Below are positions 23,926-32,249 of a stretch of 50,368 nt of DNA, one piece after another. Position numbers and translations under genes: made by a program. This stretch comes from an uncultured Odoribacter sp. (lineage in GTDB: Bacteria; Bacteroidota; Bacteroidia; Bacteroidales; Marinifilaceae). Within the stretch, counting starts at the first letter, position 1, and each line of letters opens with the position of its first letter. The notes below the pieces were generated by a model that made no database searches, was not told the DNA's origin, and worked only from the letters and a program-made list of their open reading frames with translations. The stretch lies in contig CALUKE010000021.1 of the NCBI GenBank assembly GCA_944321165.1, forward strand, positions 1 through 50,368. The letters are read 5' to 3'.

Positions 23926-25932
23926 ATGAATACGAGAATTTTGTTATGGATAGGCGGTATCCTGCTTCTATTGGGCAGCTGTCGGGAGGAGTTCGATGAT
24001 CACTACCATGGAGTCAATGATGCTTCTATCGGAACTAATGTGATACAGGTGCTTGAAGAAAAAGGGGGATTTGAATTGTTTTTGGGAATGATTCGTCGAG
24101 CAGAGTTGGAACGTACTTTGAGCCAGTCGGGACTTTATACCTGTTTTGCCCCCAAGGATGAATATGTACAGCGCTGGTTGGACGAGAAGGGATGGACTGT
24201 AGCGAATATGCCGGAACGGACTTTGGTCGATTTTATCAATTATCATTTTATGCTGGGAATGATGTATTATTATGATTTCGAAAAGTATTACGAAGATTCG
24301 GATAAATGGGATAAATCGCCGTTTACTTATTGTCAAGGTATAAAACAGGATACCCGGACTTCCGGAAAAGCTCATCCGTCAAAAGGCCTTCGGGTTTTTA
24401 CGGAGTCATACCTTTCGGTTCGTGCCGATGATTATCAGAAAATGATGAATGTCGTTCCGGGAAATTTCATGGTGGAGAATGTACCGGTATCTGAGACGGA
24501 CCGGGATATCCCGACATCTAATGGGGTCGTGCACGTTTTGGATGGAGAATTGTTACTGATGCCCAGAATGGATGAGGCAATTGCTGCGGATCCGGAGCTT
24601 TCTGTTATCAATGGCTGGTTGAATCGTTTTAGCGGCTATGCAACAGTGGGAATAGAAAATGACAAATTGGATACAACATTGGTGAAATATTACGACATCG
24701 CTTTGAAGCCGGGGGCAAAAACTGTGAATATTGCGGATGAAGCGTATTATTGTACTGCTTTTTTGCCAACAGATGCGGCGATGAAAGATTTTTTTGCTCC
24801 ATATTTTACTCCGGAATTATTGGTTTCTTTCGATTCTGTACCGGATGAGCTGGTGGTACCTTTCCTGAAAAGTCTGATTTCTACCAGTAGTTCAGATGTG
24901 TGGGGACTAAGTGATATTTCCCGGAATATGCCGCCGTATTTTCGGGCTGCTTCGGATGCAATGCTGACCTTGAAGAATGATTTGGCCGGTATGTATTGTG
25001 GTGCCGATGTCAGTTCCAATGGGATGATATACAAGGTGAATCAGGTTCCGGAAATACCGCTGTTTTCTACAGTGGAAGCCGGTTATCTGGTAAAATACAA
25101 ACGTTACAAGGAGTGGGCCAAACTGATTGATCGGAAAAATGTCAATATTAGTTCCTGGTTCGGCTTGGACAATTCTTATCAACATGCACCCCGTACGGTC
25201 TTGATTCAGGCCGATGATTCCAAAGCTTGGGCCAATGGTGGTATTGACGGTTTTGAAGAAGAATATCTGGATACTTTGGTGATGCGTTTGAATGCCGGTA
25301 TCTTGCAGGTAAAATTGGAAAATCAGCGATTTGAACATCGCTATTATCCGACGACTTATGGCGCGATTTTGTGTGAACTGGAAAATGGAGAGCCGGTATT
25401 TACTGACTTTAAAGGTCAGAAGGTTCGCCTGACTTCCCAACAACCGGCATGGGAAGCTGATAATGGAGCCATATATGAGGTGGACGGTATTTTTAATCAT
25501 CTGTTGAGTACCGACTCAACGGAATTGCTATACCGGAAATATATTGCGAAGGATAGCGATCTGAGTCTTTTTAAAACTTTGGTAGAGAAGGCAGAACAAG
25601 TCGATCTGCTCGATAAGGTGGGGACCTCTAAATATACGGTTTTTGCCCCGACAAATGAGGCATTGAAAAATGAGGGAATTGCGACGATGGATAAAGAGTC
25701 CGCCCTGAAGTTGTTCCGGAAATGTGTCGTAGTTGGTAGTCGTATTTATACAGATGGTTTTTCTGAGGGAATCGTCACTTTGATGGATAATTCTACCCGT
25801 ACATTGTCGGGTGCTTGGGAAAGCTGCACTTTAGGAACTGTCTACGGTTCTACCGGGTTTGTATTGGAAAAAAGTAACCGGCAGGCTTCCAACGGTGTAC
25901 TGCACGTTGTTAATCGGCTAGTTAAAAATTAA
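23926..25932 (+). CDS. Fasciclin-domain surface lipoprotein (four FAS1-like repeats)
   Basis: This 668-residue lipoprotein has lipidated Cys19 followed by REEFDD (acid-rich surface-export pattern). FAS1 repeats are read from H1 motifs like YTCFAPKDEYVQ (near 66), CTAFLPTDAAMKD (near 273) and YTVFAPTNEALKN (near 571), each repeat closing with an NGV-HV/NGMIYKV motif (near 202, 366, 659). A third, degenerate repeat probably fills about 385-535. FAS1 domains mediate adhesion in many organisms. It lies 11 bases before the first susC and belongs to the same transcript. A second fasciclin protein occurs two genes later. Confidence 0.85.
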   Translation: MNTRILLWIGGILLLLGSCREEFDDHYHGVNDASIGTNVIQVLEEKGGFELFLGMIRRAELERTLSQSGLYTCFAPKDEYVQRWLDEKGWTVANMPERTLVDFINYHFMLGMMYYYDFEKYYEDSDKWDKSPFTYCQGIKQDTRTSGKAHPSKGLRVFTESYLSVRADDYQKMMNVVPGNFMVENVPVSETDRDIPTSNGVVHVLDGELLLMPRMDEAIAADPELSVINGWLNRFSGYATVGIENDKLDTTLVKYYDIALKPGAKTVNIADEAYYCTAFLPTDAAMKDFFAPYFTPELLVSFDSVPDELVVPFLKSLISTSSSDVWGLSDISRNMPPYFRAASDAMLTLKNDLAGMYCGADVSSNGMIYKVNQVPEIPLFSTVEAGYLVKYKRYKEWAKLIDRKNVNISSWFGLDNSYQHAPRTVLIQADDSKAWANGGIDGFEEEYLDTLVMRLNAGILQVKLENQRFEHRYYPTTYGAILCELENGEPVFTDFKGQKVRLTSQQPAWEADNGAIYEVDGIFNHLLSTDSTELLYRKYIAKDSDLSLFKTLVEKAEQVDLLDKVGTSKYTVFAPTNEALKNEGIATMDKESALKLFRKCVVVGSRIYTDGFSEGIVTLMDNSTRTLSGAWESCTLGTVYGSTGFVLEKSNRQASNGVLHVVNRLVKN

Positions 25933-25943
25933 AATATGGAATT

Positions 25944-28900
25944 ATGAGGTTAAGATACTTAAAATATATAGGTATTCTGGCATTATTGACACTTTTGTGC
26001 GTAGCTCAGGTGCTGGCGCAGGAACAATATGCACAGGGCGTTGTTTATGAAGAAAAGGAAGGGAATCCGCTGGTGGGTGCTTCTGTTATCATGCTGAATG
26101 CGAACAATCGTATGATTGGCGGAACGGTTACCAATTTAGACGGAGAGTTTAAGGTATTGGTTCCGGAAGGAATTGTAAAAATTTCTTTTTCTTTTGTGGG
26201 AATGAAGACCGTTACGGAGGTATTTGATCCGAATCGGCAGTACAAGATTATTTTGAAGAATGATGATCAGTTGATGGAAGAGGTTGTGGTAACCGGTGTC
26301 CGGCAAAGGCAGGCAGATATGGGTATGATTTCGAAATCTCGGAGAGATATGTCCAATGCCATTTCCGAAGTGAATATGAAGATGTTGGAAACTCAGCCGG
26401 TGGCATCTGTCGATCAGTTGTTGCAAGGAGCTGCTCCCGGTTTGCAGGTGACTTTTAATAGTGGGGATCCTGGAGCGGGAGCTTCTATGACCATTCGGGG
26501 AATTACCTCGCTGGAAGGGAATAATTCCCCCTTATGGGTGATCGATGGAGCGGAAGTCTTGGGGGAAGACTATAATGTATCGGATCTGAATAATTTCGGA
26601 TCATCTCCGATTGCCGGTTTGGATCCGGCGGATATCGAATCCATCGATATATTGAAGGATGCCTCGTCAACGGCTATTTATGGCTCGCGGGGGGCCAACG
26701 GGGTAATTGTGATCCGGACGAAACGAGGAAGAAGCGGAAAGCCTCAATTTTCAGCTCAGGCTACTTTGACTGCTATTTTGAAGCCTATGCGGATCCCGTT
26801 GTTGTCGGGAGATCAGCAGAGAATGTATGTGATTGAATCCAGAGCAAATACCAATGGATTTGATGATCAGACAACCATGCAGGAACTGAGAGGGGATTTG
26901 ACCCGTTCAGATGCCTGGGTGTATAATAATAATACGGATATGGTGAAGATGCTTACCCGTACGGGATTCCAGCAAAAATACAATTTTTCTTTGCGGGGAG
27001 GGGGTGAGCGTTTGAACTATTATTGGAGTTTGGGATATGACACTGAATATGGAACGACGAAGGGTGGCGGTTTTAATCGTTTTACGACCATGATTAATTT
27101 GGATTATCGGATGTCGGATAAATTGAAAATTTCGGCCAAATTCCAATATAATAATCAGATGAAAGACAAACGATCCTGGGAGTGGCCGATCTATGCTTTT
27201 AACAGATGGGCCGGAGAGTTGATCAATCCTCGTGGTTTTGCCTACCGTCGGGCTGCTTTCCTGCCGGTATATACTCAGGATGGTTCGGAATATTATATTG
27301 ATGACGAAGGTAACGGTGGAAATGCGATCCCCAGTATCGGTACTAAAATGTATAATCCGATAGCGATGGTGGATAATGCGACTTATGAAAGTCAGGAAAA
27401 TCAGTTTACCTCTTTTTTGTCTTTGGATTTCGATATCACGAAAAATCTGAATTTCTATTCAATGGTGTCGGTTGATTACCGGGAGGGAGGAAATGAATTT
27501 TTCGCTCCTTCGGAAGCGTTGGGTGTATTTGGACACCATTCCTGGTTTAACCGGGGAATGCGTGACAATAGCTACAGCATGTTGTTGATGAACAAAAACC
27601 GTTTGTTTTACCGACCCGTGAACAATGATGTCCATTATATTGCTTTGAACGGAATTTTTGATTTGATCTATAATACAAGCGGATCCACATCTATGGAATA
27701 CAATCGGGGCGGTTCTTCCCAGATGACAGAGAGTGGAGGAGCTGCCATGTGGAGCAATGCTTCCGGTTTCAATAGCGAGAGTACCAGTATCAGCGTGGTA
27801 TTGGATGCACAATATCGGTTATTGAATCGTTACAATTTGAATCTTTCTTTGAAAACCGAAGGTTCTTCCCAATATGGTAAGGATAATCCGTTTTCTATTT
27901 ATCCGACGATCGGTTTTGCCTGGAAAATGGAGGAGGAACCTTTCCTGAAAGAGAAGGAATGGGTTTCCATGCTGAAACCTCGCTTCTCTTGGGGACAAAC
28001 GGGAAAATTGCCGAGCATTACCAATATGCTGGATGTTACGTACGGGAGTTCTTCCGGAGGATATATGAATAATCCGTATTCCTATATCAGCGGTTTTGCT
28101 TATGACAATATTCATGAAGAGCGAACAACGGAATATAATTATGGGGTAGACTGGGATTTGTTTGATGGACGTTTTTCCGGAGAATTCAATTATTATGTGC
28201 GTAAAACGAAGGATCTTTTACTGCGGGAGATGATGTCTTCCACGGTCGGTTATAAGGACGGTAGCGGTGAAAGTCGGCGTTATACGAATTTCGGTGACTT
28301 GAAGAATTATGGGGTGGAAATAGGTATAAACGTTGTTCCCATCCGTTTGGAGTCGGGTTTCCAGTGGAGTCTATACCTCAGTGCTACGCGGAATCGGCAG
28401 AAGATCTTGAAAATGCCTGAATACGTAAAGGATAGCGAGGTGGGTGGTTACACGGAAAATGTATATAACGGCTTTATGACAAAGTTGGAAGAAGGTGCTG
28501 TGATTGGAGGTTTCTATGGGTATAAGGCGAAAGGAGTATATGCCCGGGATGAGGATGCAGTTGTTCGGGATTTTAACGGCAATATTGTCTATGAAGCGGA
28601 TGGAACTCCCAAAAAAATGCGTTATGGCTCTTCTACGGGACATATTTTTCAGGGAGGTGATATGATTTATGAAGATATTAACCACGACGGGGTTATCAAT
28701 GAATTGGATATTGTTCAGATTGGAGATGCCAATGTCGGTATGTTTGGTACGATTCGGAGCAATTTCAACTGGAAACAGTGGTCGTTGGGAATAGCCTTTT
28801 ATTACAGTTTGGAACAAGATGTTATCAACGGACAGCGTTACGATCTGGAAAGTATGAAGAGCGATAATAACCAGGCGACTTCCATTATGAGACGATGGAG

Positions 28901-29231
28901 AAAACAAGGGGATGTTACGGATATGCCGCGGGCATATGATTATGCGGACTGGAATTATGCTGCTTCTTCCCGTTGGGTAGAAGATGCTTCTTTCATTAAA
29001 TTGAAGGAAGTAAGTTTGACTTACAATATGCCGGCAAACTTTACCCGTAAGTTGCGTTTGAAACAAGTGTCGATAGGGGTAACGGCGATGGATTTGTGGT
29101 GTGGAACAAAATACAAGGGCTTGAATCCAGAAATTGGTCTTAATGCCGGGACCCTGACCAAGGTGGCTGTCGATAAAAGTGCAACGCCTCCATCTGCACA
29201 GATTGCTTTTAACCTGAGAGTTTCATTTTAA
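25944..29231 (+). CDS. SusC/RagA-type TonB-dependent outer-membrane transporter
   Basis: This 1095-residue protein has a signal peptide (about 1-25, ending VLAQ), a carboxypeptidase-regulatory-like beta domain (about 30-110, with GNPLVGASVIML), and a TonB box EEVVVTGVRQ near 113-122. The plug domain (about 145-260) has VDQLLQGAAPGLQV, MTIRGITSL and SSTAIYGSRGANGVIVI. A 22-strand barrel follows, ending in IAFNLRVSF with C-terminal Phe. SusC proteins import ligands too large for porins with a SusD lid; RagA imports peptides. The partner SusD is 20 bases downstream. Confidence 0.95.
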   Translation: MRLRYLKYIGILALLTLLCVAQVLAQEQYAQGVVYEEKEGNPLVGASVIMLNANNRMIGGTVTNLDGEFKVLVPEGIVKISFSFVGMKTVTEVFDPNRQYKIILKNDDQLMEEVVVTGVRQRQADMGMISKSRRDMSNAISEVNMKMLETQPVASVDQLLQGAAPGLQVTFNSGDPGAGASMTIRGITSLEGNNSPLWVIDGAEVLGEDYNVSDLNNFGSSPIAGLDPADIESIDILKDASSTAIYGSRGANGVIVIRTKRGRSGKPQFSAQATLTAILKPMRIPLLSGDQQRMYVIESRANTNGFDDQTTMQELRGDLTRSDAWVYNNNTDMVKMLTRTGFQQKYNFSLRGGGERLNYYWSLGYDTEYGTTKGGGFNRFTTMINLDYRMSDKLKISAKFQYNNQMKDKRSWEWPIYAFNRWAGELINPRGFAYRRAAFLPVYTQDGSEYYIDDEGNGGNAIPSIGTKMYNPIAMVDNATYESQENQFTSFLSLDFDITKNLNFYSMVSVDYREGGNEFFAPSEALGVFGHHSWFNRGMRDNSYSMLLMNKNRLFYRPVNNDVHYIALNGIFDLIYNTSGSTSMEYNRGGSSQMTESGGAAMWSNASGFNSESTSISVVLDAQYRLLNRYNLNLSLKTEGSSQYGKDNPFSIYPTIGFAWKMEEEPFLKEKEWVSMLKPRFSWGQTGKLPSITNMLDVTYGSSSGGYMNNPYSYISGFAYDNIHEERTTEYNYGVDWDLFDGRFSGEFNYYVRKTKDLLLREMMSSTVGYKDGSGESRRYTNFGDLKNYGVEIGINVVPIRLESGFQWSLYLSATRNRQKILKMPEYVKDSEVGGYTENVYNGFMTKLEEGAVIGGFYGYKAKGVYARDEDAVVRDFNGNIVYEADGTPKKMRYGSSTGHIFQGGDMIYEDINHDGVINELDIVQIGDANVGMFGTIRSNFNWKQWSLGIAFYYSLEQDVINGQRYDLESMKSDNNQATSIMRRWRKQGDVTDMPRAYDYADWNYAASSRWVEDASFIKLKEVSLTYNMPANFTRKLRLKQVSIGVTAMDLWCGTKYKGLNPEIGLNAGTLTKVAVDKSATPPSAQIAFNLRVSF

Positions 29232-29251
29232 CAGTTGAAAGGAGACACGAT

Positions 29252-30748
29252 ATGAAACGAAATATAATCAATATAGTATGTTTACTTTTAGTATTCGGTT
29301 GGCAGGGGTGCAGCAGCTTTTTAACTGTTGATATTCCGGATTCCCTGACCAAGAAAGAGTATTGGAAAAGTAAGGATCATGCCGAGGCTGCATTGATCGG
29401 TGTGTATACAAAATTGGGAGAGAATATACAGACTTTTATTTATTGGGGTGGCTTGCGTTCTGAAATTTATGCTTTACGAAGCAGTAATGCAGCGCTTACT
29501 CAGTTTATAAACCAGGATATTCGGATTACGAACTCTTTGTGTAACTGGGCGAATGTCTATCAGGGAATATATTGGGCCAATTCTTTTTTGAAGAATGTGC
29601 ATCTGGTATTGGAAAACGATCGGAGTTTTACCGTATCGGAAATGAATGAAATGTTGGGACAGGCCTATGCTTTACGGGCGTTGAACTATTTTTATCTGGT
29701 TCGGGCTTTTAAAGAGGTCCCTTATCAGTCAGAACCGTACGAATCGGATACTCAGCCACCTTATGCTGCGGCACAACCGGAGGAAGTGGTTTTGGATTCG
29801 ATTGAAGCAGATTTGACACGTGCTTTGGCGATGGCGCCGGAAAGTTTTGACCGGCCGGATGAAAATGTCGGTTATATTACGAAGAATGCGGTGCGAGCTT
29901 TGTGGGCAGATGTCAAATTATGGCGGAAAAAATACCAGGAGTGTATTGATTTGTGTGAGGAAGTTGAAAAAAATTACGAGGGGCGAATGCTGGAAAAGGA
30001 TGCCTGGTTTTCCATGTTTGCTACGGGGAATTCGAGGGAATCTATTTTTGAGTACCAATATCAGGATGAGGGTCCCGTCAGTCCGATCGGCTCGTTGTTT
30101 TATTCTACCCTGGCTTCTAACAGGAGTGCTTACTATTACAATGTTCGGAAAGTTTATCCGCAATCCGGGCAGTATGAATCGATCGATACCCTTCGGCCGC
30201 AACGTACGGTACAGTATACCAGTTATTCATCCGCTTCATTTTATGGTGTATTCAAATATCTGGGAATATCGGCAACGGACAATCAGTATGTGTTGCGGGA
30301 TGAAACGGGACGAAACAAGATCAATTTCATTTTTTACCGTTTACGGGAAGTCCTGTTGATGAAAGCGGAGGCTTTGGGTGCCTTGGAACGTTATGAGGAT
30401 GCGGTAAAACCGATCAATAAGATTCGGGAAGCAGTTTCTTTGGAAACCGTGACTCCAGAGGAAATGGGATCCGGCGAAAGTTTCATGGATAAGATTATTT
30501 GTGAGCATCGTACAGAGCTCGGGTATGAGGGGAAAGACTGGTTTATTCTGGTCCGAATTGCCCGAAATACGGGATATGTGAATCTGTTGATTGACCGGAT
30601 CGGCGAACATTCTTCCTCCAGTATTAAGGAACAGACTTTGAAAGCCTATCTGGATAATCCGGAAGGGTGGTTCTTGCCATATTATGATACGGAGGTTCAG
30701 AATAATTATTGGCTGGAACAGAAAGAATTTTATAAAGGGAAAAAATAG
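29252..30748 (+). CDS. SusD/RagB-type surface lipoprotein
   Basis: This 498-residue lipoprotein has signal and Cys20 (WQGCSSFLTV) and the SusD start DIPDSLTKKEYWKSKDHAEAA. Helical TPR-like segments (YALRALNYFYLVRAF near 143, KNAVRALWADVKL near 210) and the C-terminal domain with EHRTELGYEGKDWF near 418 are typical of RagB/SusD. It caps the barrel of the SusC encoded just before it and helps load the ligand. An AAGGAG sequence sits 12 bases before the ATG, unusual because most Bacteroidetes genes have no Shine-Dalgarno site. Confidence 0.94.
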   Translation: MKRNIINIVCLLLVFGWQGCSSFLTVDIPDSLTKKEYWKSKDHAEAALIGVYTKLGENIQTFIYWGGLRSEIYALRSSNAALTQFINQDIRITNSLCNWANVYQGIYWANSFLKNVHLVLENDRSFTVSEMNEMLGQAYALRALNYFYLVRAFKEVPYQSEPYESDTQPPYAAAQPEEVVLDSIEADLTRALAMAPESFDRPDENVGYITKNAVRALWADVKLWRKKYQECIDLCEEVEKNYEGRMLEKDAWFSMFATGNSRESIFEYQYQDEGPVSPIGSLFYSTLASNRSAYYYNVRKVYPQSGQYESIDTLRPQRTVQYTSYSSASFYGVFKYLGISATDNQYVLRDETGRNKINFIFYRLREVLLMKAEALGALERYEDAVKPINKIREAVSLETVTPEEMGSGESFMDKIICEHRTELGYEGKDWFILVRIARNTGYVNLLIDRIGEHSSSSIKEQTLKAYLDNPEGWFLPYYDTEVQNNYWLEQKEFYKGKK

Positions 30749-30774
30749 TATTCACACCTTGAAAAATTAGAACT

Positions 30775-32220
30775 ATGAAAATGAAAATTTATAAATGGAT
30801 TCTTCCTGGCATGGTGCTGTTGACCTTGCTTTATATGACCGGGTGTGAGGAGAATTTTATCGGGCGGCAGTATGATACTGACGAGGAATACATGCAGATA
30901 TACGATTACATCAAGACTCGGCCGGAACTTTCCATATACAAGGAAATTTGTGATTATTCCGGTTTCTACAGTCAGATTTCTACAGCCGGTACTTATACGG
31001 TATTTGCAGCTGTCGATTCGGCTTGGCTGAAGCTATATCAGGATTTGAAGATTACAGACTATAAAGAGAAAAGTCCGGAATACTGGCTGATGTATATGAA
31101 ATATGCAGCTCTGGAGAAACAGATCAATACCAACTCTTTGGATGGTGGTAAGATGACGGAATACACGATGTTGGATCGGAATTATTTTCTATCGGTGGAT
31201 GTTTCTTCGTATACGGCTATTAAATTGAATAATGCTTCTGTAATTATCGATTATAATATCGAATTGAAGAATGGATATTTGAATTTGATCGATGCAGTGC
31301 TTGAACCGCCGGTAACTCCGGTTTATGATTTATTGAAAGAAGACGGTCGTTTTGAGATCATGCTTTCTCTGTTTGAAGAATATGGTTTAAAATCATATCT
31401 GACCGACAGTCTGATTACGTTGTTTGTAGAACCGGATGCCTTATTTGACGGGGAAGAACCGGGTAGTGATCCACGGGAATTCCCGGCAGATTCTTTACGA
31501 AAATGGCTGGAGTATCATATATATCCGGGAAGTCGTTATTTTATTAATGATTTGAATACAAAAATGTTGCAGCCGTTGTATGCCGGAGATGTGGTGACTT
31601 TTAATGTGAAGACGGTGGGTAATGACGGTAAGGGGTCGGTATTTATGAATCAACAGTACAGAGTGTCTACCCGGACAGACCGCAATGCAATCAATGGAGT
31701 GATTCATGAAATGTACAATGTTGTTCAGATTACCGATCATAGTGCAGGAACCGTTGAGACCAATTTGTACGGAGCAACCAATGCAATGAAAGGATATGTT
31801 CAGAATGTTTTTACTGATGCCCCTGCAATGGTGAAGGAAAATTATAATTATTCGAGCTATCATCAGCAGGTGATGAATGAACCGCAGCCTCCGATTTGTT
31901 ATTTCGTTTCTGCTCAGAGCGGAGACTCTTTCCGGGTAATTATCCCGGATGTGGCAAAAGGAGTTTATACGGTTCGATTGATTTATAACAATGCGTATAC
32001 TCCTACTTTGAGGCTGTTGTATAAAAATACGACGATCAAGTCCGGAATAGCCTTGGGTACGACGGATGGGGATTTTGCAGAATATACAACTTTAAAATAT
32101 AAAGATTGCGGTACAGTCGAAGTCAATGAAAAAGAAGATTTGGAATTGAAATTTATGATGGACGAAAACAGTAGTCTTTTGATGGACCGGATTGATTTGA
32201 TTCCGAATATTACATTCTGA
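30775..32220 (+). CDS. Fasciclin-domain surface lipoprotein with a C-terminal beta domain
   Basis: This 481-residue lipoprotein has Cys24 followed by EENFIG (acidic). It shows two FAS1-like domains (about 38-175 with GTYTVFAAVDSAW; about 180-320 closing with INGVIHEMYNVV). A C-terminal beta-rich domain (about 325-481) ends SLLMDRIDLIPNITF, a pattern similar to ligand-binding modules closing with a D-DLIP strand. Placed between the two susCD pairs, it may serve as an accessory binder for either. It is related to the larger fasciclin protein upstream but the tails differ. The function is inferred. Confidence 0.8.
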   Translation: MKMKIYKWILPGMVLLTLLYMTGCEENFIGRQYDTDEEYMQIYDYIKTRPELSIYKEICDYSGFYSQISTAGTYTVFAAVDSAWLKLYQDLKITDYKEKSPEYWLMYMKYAALEKQINTNSLDGGKMTEYTMLDRNYFLSVDVSSYTAIKLNNASVIIDYNIELKNGYLNLIDAVLEPPVTPVYDLLKEDGRFEIMLSLFEEYGLKSYLTDSLITLFVEPDALFDGEEPGSDPREFPADSLRKWLEYHIYPGSRYFINDLNTKMLQPLYAGDVVTFNVKTVGNDGKGSVFMNQQYRVSTRTDRNAINGVIHEMYNVVQITDHSAGTVETNLYGATNAMKGYVQNVFTDAPAMVKENYNYSSYHQQVMNEPQPPICYFVSAQSGDSFRVIIPDVAKGVYTVRLIYNNAYTPTLRLLYKNTTIKSGIALGTTDGDFAEYTTLKYKDCGTVEVNEKEDLELKFMMDENSSLLMDRIDLIPNITF

Positions 32221-32249
32221 AATATTGTCGATAAGAAAAAATTATAGAT